DNA from: an uncultured Bacteroidales bacterium
GTDB lineage: Bacteria > Bacteroidota > Bacteroidia > Bacteroidales > UBA932
Length of the DNA: 7,778 nucleotides
Direction of reading: 5' to 3'
NCBI GenBank assembly: GCA_937906795.1
Contig: CALCUQ010000195.1
Coordinates: 1 to 7,778, forward strand
Below are positions 1 through 6,794 of the stretch, piece after piece. A program made the position numbers and the translations under genes. Below the pieces are notes generated by a model. The model ran no database searches, had not been told where the DNA came from, and saw nothing but the letters and a program-made list of their open reading frames with translations. Each line of letters starts with the position of its first letter. Within the stretch, counting starts at the first letter, position 1.

Positions 1-1
1 A

Positions 2-292
2 TACAGTCCCTACTATAACCAAACTATTGCCCTTATCAATAGATATGATAACTATAACCAGAAAATTAAGGTTAAATATCTTGACAGACAGGGGAATGAG
101 ATTATTGAGGAGTTTGAGGGGTTTGCTTGCAGAATGGTGCAACATGAGATGGATCATCTTATTGGAAAAATGTTTGTTGACAGGGCTTCTGCAATCAGAA
201 AAAAGATGATTTCTGCAAAATTGAACAATATTGCAAGCGGAAAGGTTCATCCACATTATAAATGTGTTAAGAAGTTGAATAAAAAGAAATAG
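2..292 (+). CDS. def: Peptide deformylase, C-terminal part (5' end outside window)
   Basis: Peptide deformylase removes the formyl group from the N-terminal Met of new proteins, using a metal ion held by one Cys and two His. The 96 visible residues form the C-terminal part. They contain a beta-strand stretch (KIKVKYLDRQGNEI, about residues 21-34) and the signature HEMDHL helix at about residues 49-54, supplying both His ligands and the catalytic Glu. The Lys-rich tail ending in KKLNKKK resembles Bacteroidota deformylases. The reading frame is open from base 2 and stops at TAG 290-292. The other conserved block, EGCLS with the Cys ligand, is not visible. By usual spacing it should be about 12 residues before the Arg at residue 14, where a Ser stands, so either the loop is longer here or the protein is divergent. 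The next gene begins 2 nt downstream, which suggests an operon. Identification is firm; activity cannot be judged from the fragment. Confidence 0.9.
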   Translation, partial: YSPYYNQTIALINRYDNYNQKIKVKYLDRQGNEIIEEFEGFACRMVQHEMDHLIGKMFVDRASAIRKKMISAKLNNIASGKVHPHYKCVKKLNKKK

Positions 293-294
293 TT

Positions 295-1653
295 ATGGGC
301 GCATTTCACGCATATGATATAAGAGGTATCTATAACCAGGATTTTGACAAGCATCTGGTTTATAAGGTGGGTTATTTCTTGCCTGAACTTTTGGGTGCAG
401 ATACTGTACTTGTGGGAAGAGATGTAAGGGAGTCGTCGGATGAGATAAGGGAATATTTGCTTAAAGGTATTACTGATGCCGGGGCAAATGTGGTTGATAT
501 GGGTCTTTCAACCACTCCAATGGTGTATTGGGCTACTGCAAAATATGGCTATAAAGCTTCTGTACAGATTACTGCATCTCATAATCCAAGGGAGTACAAT
601 GGATTAAAGGTTTCCAGGGAAAATGCATTGCCTGTTGGGCTGGATACAGGTCTTGGACAGATAAAAGAGTGGATTGAGTCTGAAAGAGAGTGTTTGCCAT
701 CTCTTACAAAAGGTGTGGTTGAGACGGTTGATTATAAAGACGAGTATATCAAATTCCAGATGCAGTACAAAAAGGATTATTCTAATCTTAAGATAGGAGT
801 TGATATCTCTAATGGTATGGCAGGATTGCTTATTAAGGATATTTTGGGAGAGGCAAAACAGGGTGAACTGTATTATATTTTTGACCAGTTGGATGGAACT
901 TTTCCAAATCACGAAGCAAATCCGCTTATTCCAAGCAATACTTTGGATTTGAGAAATCTTGTAAGCGAGCACAAATGTGATATTGGAGTGATATATGACG
1001 GTGATGCAGACAGAGTAATGTTTGTTGATGAAAACAGCAGATTTATTTCACCAGATCTGATGATTGCTCTAATGGGACATTATTGGTTGGAAGAGAGAGG
1101 TTTTAAAGGGAAAGTGATACAGGATATAAGAAGTTCAAAAGCTGTTGGAGAGTATCTTTCTTCTATGGGAGGAGAGATGTATACATGGAAAGTGGGAAGA
1201 GCTTTTGCTGCTCATAAGTTGCGTGAAATTGATGGTGTTTATGGAGGAGAACTTGCAGGCCACTATTATTTTAAGGAGTTTTTCTATTCAGACAGTGGAA
1301 TAATGGCTTCTCTTATAATATTAGGTATAGTTGCCTCTCTTAAGTCTAAAGGGATCAAATTGTCTGAAGCAATTGCAAAAATTGAAAAGTACAGGAATTC
1401 CGGGGAGATCAATTTTAAAATTGAAAAAAAGAGGGAGGCTATGGATGCTGTAAGAGATTATTTCACCAGTGTTGAAACTCCTGTAAAATCTATGGATTTT
1501 GATGGCTACAGAGTTGAGTTCCCAGATTGGTGGTTTAATATAAGACCTTCAAATACAGAGCCATACCTTAGGTTTTTGGCAGAGGCTACAACAGATGAAC
1601 TTTTAAATGAAAAAGTTGCCAAAGTTAGAGAGATTGTGGCGTCACTTGCCTGA
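295..1653 (+). CDS. manB: Phosphomannomutase/phosphoglucomutase (alpha-D-phosphohexomutase family)
   Basis: Cytoplasmic enzyme that interconverts hexose 6-phosphate and 1-phosphate (mannose and/or glucose), feeding GDP-mannose or UDP-glucose synthesis for envelope glycans. At 452 residues it has the family's normal length and all four signature loops in order. These are the phosphoserine loop TASHNP with Ser95, the Mg-binding loop DGDADR at 235-240, the sugar-specificity loop GGELAGH at 317-323, and the phosphate-binding loop RPSNTEP at 417-423. The N-terminal AYDIRGIY is also typical. A GEL/GEM-S/A-GH loop is usual in bifunctional PMM/PGM enzymes, so substrate preference is not settled by sequence alone. 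ATG 295 lies 2 nt after the def stop, so the two genes are probably co-transcribed and no separate promoter is visible. The start codon fits because the conserved N-terminal strand begins at residue 5. A strong terminator follows the stop codon. Confidence 0.93.
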   Translation: MGAFHAYDIRGIYNQDFDKHLVYKVGYFLPELLGADTVLVGRDVRESSDEIREYLLKGITDAGANVVDMGLSTTPMVYWATAKYGYKASVQITASHNPREYNGLKVSRENALPVGLDTGLGQIKEWIESERECLPSLTKGVVETVDYKDEYIKFQMQYKKDYSNLKIGVDISNGMAGLLIKDILGEAKQGELYYIFDQLDGTFPNHEANPLIPSNTLDLRNLVSEHKCDIGVIYDGDADRVMFVDENSRFISPDLMIALMGHYWLEERGFKGKVIQDIRSSKAVGEYLSSMGGEMYTWKVGRAFAAHKLREIDGVYGGELAGHYYFKEFFYSDSGIMASLIILGIVASLKSKGIKLSEAIAKIEKYRNSGEINFKIEKKREAMDAVRDYFTSVETPVKSMDFDGYRVEFPDWWFNIRPSNTEPYLRFLAEATTDELLNEKVAKVREIVASLA

Positions 1654-1674
1654 AATCTTCACCGATAAACAATT

Positions 1675-1701
1675 AGAGGCTGCCCCTTGGCAGCCTCTTT
1701 T
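1675..1701 (+). terminator. Rho-independent terminator, shared by convergent genes
   Basis: A perfect 10-bp stem, AGAGGCTGCC (1675-1684) with GGCAGCCTCT (1689-1698), closes a CCTT loop, and the run TTTT spans 1698-1701. It sits 21 nt after the manB stop and 14 nt before the murF stop on the other strand. The T-run is on the plus strand, so it should act mainly on def-manB transcripts. In the minus direction the stem is followed by AATTGTTT, a poorer tail, so it may also stop the murF operon less efficiently. Confidence 0.92.
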
Positions 1702-1712
1702 GCGTTAGTTTC

Positions 1713-3083
1713 TTATAATACATCCAGCAATCTTTCCAAATGGATCCCGTGTGATCCTTTAAGTAGGATGTTGTATCCTTTTACATGGTTTTGCTGCAGA
1801 TATTCCCTTAGATTGACTGAGTTGTTGAACAACATTATATCAGATGCTGTTATCTGTTTCTGCTCAACAAGGGTATTGTATGCACAAGAGAACTCTTTTC
1901 CAACTAGGAATATTTTGCTTGCCCCAACTTCAACAGCAAGTTTTATTATGCTTTCATGTTCTTGTTGAGAATCATCTCCCAACTCAAGCATATCTCCTAG
2001 AATAAGAAATTTGGATTCCATTTTCAGTTGTCCAAAATTCTCCAAAGATGCTTTCATACTTGTAGGATTGGCGTTATATGCATCTACAATAAGAGTGTTG
2101 TTTGGGGTTTTTGTCATTTGAGACCTGTTGTTTGACGGGGTGTAATTGGAAATGGCCATTACAGCATCGGCTGTTGGAATATCAAGATACCCCGATACGC
2201 ACAATGCGGCCAGCACATTGTCTATATTGTAATTGCCAATAAGGTGAGTGTTGATTATTATCTCACCTGGTCCTGTGTTGTTGCATACATCCATTACGCA
2301 AGGATTAGGTATTATAACCCTTAAGAAAGGACTTCCGTTTTCATCTATAATTATTCTTGCACTGTCATTCTTAATGCCATATGGAACAATCTGCAGATTT
2401 GGCCTAGCCTGTATCATTTCCATTAAATATGGATTGTCAATGTTTACAAAGGCTATCTTCTTGTGTTCCATAAGGTTGTCATACAATTCGCCTTTTGTTT
2501 TCATTACTCCTTCCAACGATCCAAATCCCTGCAAATGGGCTTTGCCAACATTTGTTATAAGGCCAAAACTTGGGCATACAAGTTTTACAAGGGTTTCAAT
2601 TTCACCTGGGTTGCTTGCTCCCATTTCTATTACTGCAACCTGAGTCTCTTTATTTATTCTCAATAGTGTAAGAGGTACACCAATATGATTGTTAAGGTTT
2701 CCTTGGGTATAAACAACATTGTATTTGGTTTGCAGAACAGCCGCAATAAGTTCTTTAGTGGTAGTTTTACCATTTGTTCCTGTAATTGCAATAACAGGAA
2801 TTTTGTGTTTTAGTCTGTGAAATCTTGATATTTGCTGTAATGTTTCCAATACATTTTCTACCAGAATAACCCTCTTTTGATCCTGCGCCTCTACAGTCTG
2901 TTCGTCTACAACGGCATACATGGCTCCTTGTTCTAATGCGGCAAGAGCAAAGTTGTTTCCATTGAATGTTTCACCTTTAAGGGCAAAAAATGTGCAATTT
3001 TCTGTAATGCTTCTGGTGTCTGTGCATACTCCACCAGATTGAATGTATAAATTGTAAATTTCCTCTATCTGTAGTCCTTTCAT
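1713..3083 (-). CDS. murF: UDP-N-acetylmuramoyl-tripeptide--D-alanyl-D-alanine ligase
   Basis: MurF is the cytoplasmic ATP-dependent ligase that adds D-Ala-D-Ala to UDP-MurNAc-tripeptide, the last cytoplasmic step in making the peptidoglycan pentapeptide precursor. The 456-residue protein is full length. It shows the N-terminal substrate-binding motif TDTRS (21-25), the ATP P-loop GTNGKTTTKE (102-111), EMGASNPGEI (153-162), NVGKAHLQGFG (from 178), the Mur-ligase motif DAYNANP (334-340) and LGDMLELG (362-369). AYNANP and LGDMLELG separate MurF from MurC, MurD and MurE. ATG at 3083 is chosen because the conserved N-terminal domain begins within the first 25 residues. The start lies 3 nt after the stop of the upstream nitroreductase gene, so murF is probably translated from the same mRNA and perhaps by coupling. 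No own promoter is seen. MurF is normally essential, which matters because the gene just upstream is frameshifted. Confidence 0.96.
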   Translation of the reverse strand: MKGLQIEEIYNLYIQSGGVCTDTRSITENCTFFALKGETFNGNNFALAALEQGAMYAVVDEQTVEAQDQKRVILVENVLETLQQISRFHRLKHKIPVIAITGTNGKTTTKELIAAVLQTKYNVVYTQGNLNNHIGVPLTLLRINKETQVAVIEMGASNPGEIETLVKLVCPSFGLITNVGKAHLQGFGSLEGVMKTKGELYDNLMEHKKIAFVNIDNPYLMEMIQARPNLQIVPYGIKNDSARIIIDENGSPFLRVIIPNPCVMDVCNNTGPGEIIINTHLIGNYNIDNVLAALCVSGYLDIPTADAVMAISNYTPSNNRSQMTKTPNNTLIVDAYNANPTSMKASLENFGQLKMESKFLILGDMLELGDDSQQEHESIIKLAVEVGASKIFLVGKEFSCAYNTLVEQKQITASDIMLFNNSVNLREYLQQNHVKGYNILLKGSHGIHLERLLDVL

Positions 3084-3086
3084 AAT

Positions 3087-3987
3087 CTATAGAAGCATCT
3101 TAACCACCAATTCTTTTTTGTCTATATAATTAGGGAATTTGAATTTAGGCATTCCTAGAGCCATACCTGCATGGATTGTGCCATTTATACCAAGCATTTT
3201 TGCAAGTTCGTCCTTTTTATCCTGCCTTATTGCAGTGCACACAAATCCGGTATAAAACTGGCTTATTCCCAGTGTTTGAGCCATTAGCGAGCCATTCTGA
3301 TATGCCAGGTTAGCATCATCCCTGCCAAATTTGTTCTCTTTGGGAGTGTGTATAAAAATTACGGCTGTTGCACCTCTGAGTATCAGGTCATTGCCTTTGG
3401 CAAATTCATCCCTCATACTCCTGAATTTAGGGACATATCTGTAAACACCAGGCATTATGGCCTTTAATATTGGTTTTAGCAAAGGATTTGTGAGTTTCTT
3501 CTCTAATTTGGCAAATATTTTTAGCGTATATGCACTAATATTGTGTAGAGTCTCTTTATTGGTTACAAGGGTAAATTCAACTTGCTGCAAATTGCTTGCA
3601 GTTGGAGCCCTGTGCGCAGCCTCAAGAACTTTCTTTAGCAAATCCAGAGGAATCTCTTCTTTTGAAAATGCTCTGTTGGATCTTCTGCTGTTTATAAGAA
3701 GTTCCATTTGCTCGGCCGACGGATAATTCTCCCATTGTATCTGATGTACCTTTTCTTTAGGGAATACAGAGTGTTCAACTGCACCAGCAGGACAGGCTGC
3801 AACGCAATGGCCGCATTTGATACAATCTGTTACAGTGCAAAGTTTGATACCCTCTTGAGATTCTCTCATTACAAGCAAACCCATCCTCATCCCGAGAAAG
3901 AGAATATGTTAGACAATCCTTTATGCATGCTCCGCATTTTATACATTTTTCGCTGTTTATTTTAAGCGTAAAATCGGTTGCTGTCAT
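3087..3987 (-). pseudogene. Ferredoxin-nitroreductase fusion gene, split by a frameshift
   Basis: Read across two frames, this gene encodes a protein of about 300 residues: two 4Fe-4S ferredoxin motifs followed by an FMN-dependent nitroreductase domain. Members of this family are thought to pass electrons from the clusters to FMN; the natural substrate is generally unknown. The first part starts at ATG 3987 (GGAAG lies 4 nt upstream, 10 nt after the dut stop) and carries cluster motif CIKCGACIKDC at residues 15-25. After about 41 residues the homologous reading moves to the second frame, which continues with ESQEGIKL, cluster motif CIKCGHCVAAC, FMN-site residues RRSNRAF, APTASNLQ, and a GMALG segment near the C-terminus, stopping at 3087-3089. 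Without a shift, the first frame runs into unrelated sequence and stops at 3775-3777. The second frame has an ATG at 3890 but would give only one cluster. Both halves look well conserved, so this is a recent mutation, a sequence error or, less likely, programmed frameshifting. Confidence 0.85.
3861..3868 (-). other. Frameshift site inside the ferredoxin-nitroreductase gene
   Basis: On the minus strand the junction reads AATGAGAGAATCTCAAGAG. The first frame gives N-E-R-I-S-R and the second frame gives M-R-E-S-Q-E, so the meaningful reading is ..FACNE(R) followed by ESQEGIKL... A one-base insertion, or loss of one GA from a short GAGAGA run, would each explain the shift; restoring GA gives an uninterrupted N-E-R-E-S-Q. 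The exact base cannot be fixed without a homologue. No known slippery motif is evident. Confidence 0.75.
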
Positions 3988-3997
3988 ATAACTTCCA

Positions 3998-4432
3998 CTA
4001 TTTTGTGCCAGTAGAACCAAATCCACCGGTTCCTCTGTCTGTTTCACTCAATACTTCTACCTCTTCCCACTCTATCTTTTCAAATTTGGCAATTACCATT
4101 TGTGCAATTCTTTCGCCTGGATTAATGGTGAATTTTTCTTTTGACAGATTTACAAGGATAACTTTTATTTCACCTCTGTAATCTGCATCAATTGTACCGG
4201 GACTATTGCAAACAGAAATACCATGTTTGGCAGCAAGACCGCTTCTTGGTCTTATCTGGGCTTCATATCCTTGAGGAAGTTCAATATATATTCCGGTTGG
4301 AACCATAGCTCTTTCCAAAGAGTCAAGTTCAACAGGTTGGGTGATGCTTGCTTTCAAATCCATACCTGCAGACAATTCAGTAGCATAGAATGGCAATTGA
4401 AAACCACTTTTGTTAACTATCTTTACTTTCAT
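3998..4432 (-). CDS. dut: Deoxyuridine 5'-triphosphate nucleotidohydrolase (dUTPase)
   Basis: Cytoplasmic homotrimeric enzyme that hydrolyses dUTP to dUMP and pyrophosphate, limiting uracil incorporation into DNA and supplying dUMP for dTTP synthesis. The 144-residue protein has normal length and all five family motifs: I AGMDLKA (22-28), II RPRSGLA (61-67), III GTIDADYRGEI (79-89, with the uracil-site Asp/Tyr region), IV GERIAQM (106-112), and V RGTGGFGSTG (133-142, the Gly-rich C-terminal arm closing over the triphosphate). ATG 4432 is favoured because the usual N-terminal MKVKIVNKS strand begins there. It lies 21 nt after the flippase stop, and the 4433-4453 gap holds no clear Shine-Dalgarno sequence. 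The gene therefore belongs to the flippase-led operon. Confidence 0.97.
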   Translation of the reverse strand: MKVKIVNKSGFQLPFYATELSAGMDLKASITQPVELDSLERAMVPTGIYIELPQGYEAQIRPRSGLAAKHGISVCNSPGTIDADYRGEIKVILVNLSKEKFTINPGERIAQMVIAKFEKIEWEEVEVLSETDRGTGGFGSTGTK

Positions 4433-4453
4433 AAAACAGTAAGTGTATATTAT

Positions 4454-5926
4454 TTATATTTGTTTGATCTTTTTTAACCCTCCACTTATCTTAAGAGCAG
4501 CTGCAAGGTAACCCAAAATAAATAGAGTATTTACAATAATTTTAGGGATAAGGCTCAATTCCAATAAGTTGCAAAGTGTTTGAGCAACAATGAAAATAAG
4601 CAGTGCTACAAATATATATTTGCATATCTGTTTCCAGTTGTATGGGATTGGGTAGTGCTTGTTGCCAAGATAAAGGCTATATAGCAACATTGCAAGTCCA
4701 CTCAAAACATGTGCAGCAACAGATGCCCAATATGAGAATATTGGCATAAAGATGGTATTTGTTATTACGGTTACAGCCAAACCGCTTAATGTTATTGATA
4801 TGGCATATTTTGTTTGTCCGCTCAATTTGTACCACATTGACACATTGAACAGAATGCCTAATATCATATAGGAGATGAGCATAAAAGGAACAGTACCTAT
4901 TGCACCTCTGAAATCTTTGCCCAGAATAAGTCCTATTATATCTATATACATTACTACACCAAGAAATATAAGCATACAGAATGCGGTAAAGTATTCCATA
5001 ACTTTTGCCAGCAACTCTTTGTTTTTTCCTCGGGAGAAAAAGAATGGCTCGGCTGCATATCTGAACATCTGAATGAAAAGATTCATTATTACGGCAAGTT
5101 TTACAGCTGCTTGGTATTCTCCCAGATCTTCTCTCCATACAACATTCTCAGGAGCAAAAAATCTGAACAGCAATCTGTCAAATCCTTCGTTAATAATACC
5201 CGGCAATCCGGCAATCATAAGAGGAAGGGAATAAACCATCATTTGTTTGAACAGTTTTTTGCTGAATTTTATTTCAAATGAAAACAGCTGTGGTATAAAC
5301 AATAATGTGCATACCACGCAGCTTAAAAATACTGCAAAGATTATGTATGAAAAATCAAGTGTTGCCGGTATAAAGTTAAGCAAAATGGAGTCTGGATTTT
5401 GGGCAAGATATCCCGGAACAACAAAAAACAGCAATAAATTGAATCCAAGTTCACTCAAAATCTTTATGGTTTTAAAGATGGCAAACCTTAGGGCTTTCTG
5501 CTCAAATCTCAGTTTTGCAAACAGGATGGCTGTAACCGAGTCCAATGCCAGAATTGCTCCAACATAGATTATCATTTTTGAATATCCGTTGTATCCCATT
5601 GCATTTGCTATAGGGGTGGAAAATATTGCAGTTATTCCAAAAAATGCAAGGGCTGTTGCAAATACTGTAATCAGTGCGGTTGAAAAGGGTTTGTTGCTCT
5701 CCTGTAAATTATTGTTTGCAAACTTGAAGCATCCTGTTTCAAGTCCTAGAACCAGCACAACCTGCAGCACTGCTATATATGACATTATTTCTGAGTATGA
5801 GCCATACTCGTCCAATGTAAGGACTCTTGTATATATGGGGACAAAGAAGAAATTTATTATCCTTGCCAATATTGTACTCATGCCATAAATGGCTGTTTCT
5901 CCAGCTAATTTCTTTAATACTCCCAT
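4454..5926 (-). CDS. Polysaccharide (O-antigen/Wzx-like) flippase, MOP superfamily
   Basis: An inner-membrane protein of 490 residues, mostly hydrophobic, with about 12-14 predicted transmembrane segments (for example near residues 11-32, 47-65, 84-104, 117-137, 193-213, 312-336, 345-362, 435-450). This fits the oligosaccharide flippases that move undecaprenyl-linked glycans to the periplasmic face. The N-terminal pattern, with a Lys/Gly start (MGVLKKLAGE) then a first helix ending in PIYTRVLTLDEYG (30-42), is typical of the family, as are EGFDRLLF (247-254) and the AAEPFFF segment (291-297). The Lys-rich C-terminus (GLKKIKQI) is probably cytoplasmic. No glycosyltransferases lie beside it in this window, so its glycan substrate is unknown. 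It leads the operon with dut, the nitroreductase and murF. The start at 5926 is supported by the conserved N-terminus. A role as an alternative lipid II flippase is possible given murF nearby, but nothing in the sequence shows it. Confidence 0.88.
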   Translation of the reverse strand: MGVLKKLAGETAIYGMSTILARIINFFFVPIYTRVLTLDEYGSYSEIMSYIAVLQVVLVLGLETGCFKFANNNLQESNKPFSTALITVFATALAFFGITAIFSTPIANAMGYNGYSKMIIYVGAILALDSVTAILFAKLRFEQKALRFAIFKTIKILSELGFNLLLFFVVPGYLAQNPDSILLNFIPATLDFSYIIFAVFLSCVVCTLLFIPQLFSFEIKFSKKLFKQMMVYSLPLMIAGLPGIINEGFDRLLFRFFAPENVVWREDLGEYQAAVKLAVIMNLFIQMFRYAAEPFFFSRGKNKELLAKVMEYFTAFCMLIFLGVVMYIDIIGLILGKDFRGAIGTVPFMLISYMILGILFNVSMWYKLSGQTKYAISITLSGLAVTVITNTIFMPIFSYWASVAAHVLSGLAMLLYSLYLGNKHYPIPYNWKQICKYIFVALLIFIVAQTLCNLLELSLIPKIIVNTLFILGYLAAALKISGGLKKIKQI

Positions 5927-5955
5927 TATAGATTCTGCTTGGTGTAATTAGTCTT

Positions 5956-5963
5956 CAAAGGTA
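5956..5963 (-). promoter_or_regulatory. Possible -7 promoter element for the flippase-dut-murF operon
   Basis: The minus strand reads TACCTTTG here, matching the Bacteroidota sigma-ABfr -7 consensus TAnnTTTG. It would start transcription about 20-25 nt before the flippase ATG. No TTTG is found 19-21 nt upstream, so the match is only partial. A 9-bp direct repeat (5961-5969 and 5976-5984) overlaps and precedes it. Confidence 0.45.
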
Positions 5964-5984
5964 TAAATTATTTCTGTATAAATT
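5961..5984. repeat. 9-bp direct repeat in the divergent promoter region
   Basis: GTATAAATT occurs at 5961-5969 and again at 5976-5984, 15 bp apart start to start, in the 162-bp gap between the divergently transcribed flippase and cyclophilin genes. It adjoins the predicted -7 element on the minus strand. It could be a regulator site or chance in AT-rich DNA. Confidence 0.4.
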
Positions 5985-6043
5985 CTTGTGCTTTTTTATT
6001 TTCTGCCCGGTAGATTTTTTAAAAAACTCTCTACAATATTTAT

Positions 6044-6051
6044 TACTTTTG
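6044..6051 (+). promoter_or_regulatory. Possible -7 promoter element for the cyclophilin gene
   Basis: TACTTTTG matches the Bacteroidota -7 consensus TAnnTTTG and lies 37 nt before ATG 6089, implying a leader of roughly 30 nt. The region where a -33 TTTG should be (about 6019-6024) is T- and A-rich without a clear match, so support is partial. Confidence 0.45.
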
Positions 6052-6088
6052 TAAAGTGATTTGAAATATTAACTAAAAAGTATCAGAT

Positions 6089-6748
6089 ATGAAATTAAGA
6101 GTATTAAGTATTGTTGCAATTGCTTCTGTTGCACTTTTTGCTTGTAAAAGTGGTTCAAAAGGTACAGATGCTCCAGCACCTGCACCACAGCCTAAGGTTG
6201 AATCTACATTGGCATTTTGTCCGGATTCTCTGGGTGAGGAGCCTGTTTTTGATATTGTGACTACAAAAGGAACCATAAGAATCAAACTTTACAAAGAGAC
6301 TCCTTTGCACAGAGACAACTTTGTAAAATTGGCTTCAAAGAGATTTTATGACAATATTCTGTTCCACAGAGTCATTAAAGATTTTATGATTCAAGTTGGT
6401 GACCCTTATACAAAAGATTCCTCAAAAGATCCTAAATTGTATGGCACTGGTGGTCCTGGATATACCGTTCCTGCAGAGATACTTCCACAGTTCAACCATA
6501 AGAAAGGTGCTTTGGCTGCGGCAAGAAAGGGTGATAAGGCCAATCCAAACAAAGAGTCGTCGGGAAGCCAATTCTATATTGTGCATGATGCTGCAACTTG
6601 TGCCCAACTTGATGGACAATATACTGTTTTTGGAGAGACACTGGAGGGCTTTGATGTTATAGATGCTATTGCTAATGTTGAGGTTAAACTTCCTAAGAAC
6701 CTTCCATTGGAGCCAATTAAGGTTATTAGCATATTACCGGCTGAGTAG
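6089..6748 (+). CDS. Lipoprotein peptidyl-prolyl cis-trans isomerase (cyclophilin type)
   Basis: Cyclophilins speed up cis-trans isomerisation at Xaa-Pro bonds. This 219-residue protein starts with a lipoprotein signal: Lys/Arg n-region, hydrophobic stretch, then LFAC with the lipidated Cys19. A Ser/Gly/Ala/Pro-rich linker (about 20-37) leads to the cyclophilin fold from about residue 53. Family motifs are FHRVIKDFM with catalytic Arg94 (92-100), QVGDP (102-106, QGGDP in many members), SGSQFYIV (158-165) and LDGQYTVFGE (174-183). Gln173 occupies the position of the Trp that binds cyclosporin in human CypA, so low cyclosporin sensitivity is expected. The residues right after Cys19 (KSGSKG) lack the acidic surface-export signal described for Bacteroidota lipoproteins, so a periplasm-facing membrane anchor is likelier. 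A partial promoter lies upstream, and rpsP follows with its own promoter after a 103-nt gap. Confidence 0.93.
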   Translation: MKLRVLSIVAIASVALFACKSGSKGTDAPAPAPQPKVESTLAFCPDSLGEEPVFDIVTTKGTIRIKLYKETPLHRDNFVKLASKRFYDNILFHRVIKDFMIQVGDPYTKDSSKDPKLYGTGGPGYTVPAEILPQFNHKKGALAAARKGDKANPNKESSGSQFYIVHDAATCAQLDGQYTVFGETLEGFDVIDAIANVEVKLPKNLPLEPIKVISILPAE

Positions 6749-6759
6749 AATAAAAAAAC

Positions 6760-6790
6760 TTTGTAGTTTGAAAAAAAGCACATATATTTG
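6760..6790 (+). promoter_or_regulatory. Bacteroidota-type promoter of rpsP-rimM
   Basis: TTTG at 6760-6763 (-33 box) and TATATTTG at 6783-6790 (-7 box, consensus TAnnTTTG) are separated by 19 nt, the spacing described for the primary sigma factor of Bacteroides. Transcription should begin about 5-8 nt downstream, near 6795-6798, giving a leader of about 55 nt before the rpsP ATG. This is the best promoter match in the window, as expected for a ribosomal protein gene. Confidence 0.8.
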
Positions 6791-6794
6791 CACG

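Noticed and set aside
604..972. 122-codon open frame on the minus strand within manB
   Set aside because: Antisense to a clearly conserved gene; composition is not protein-like and no family motif is visible.
2248..2666. Two plus-strand open frames within murF
   Set aside because: They mirror the conserved MurF coding strand and have no recognisable domain.
3857..3870. Known programmed-frameshift signal at the nitroreductase break
   Set aside because: No recognised slippery heptamer, no internal Shine-Dalgarno plus stop arrangement of the prfB type, and no obvious stimulatory hairpin; mutation or sequence error is simpler.
3988..4047. Upstream ATG at 4047 as the start of the ferredoxin-nitroreductase
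   Set aside because: It lies inside dut, and the added 20 residues read dut DNA out of frame. ATG 3987 has a GGAAG site and begins just before the first cluster domain.
4677..5138. 153-codon minus-strand frame inside the flippase gene
   Set aside because: Out-of-frame shadow of the flippase on the same strand; Cys/Arg-rich with no hydrophobic pattern.
6756..6769. AAACT/AGTTT hairpin after the cyclophilin gene as a terminator
   Set aside because: Only 5 A/T-rich base pairs and no T-run; it overlaps the rpsP -33 box, which explains the sequence better.
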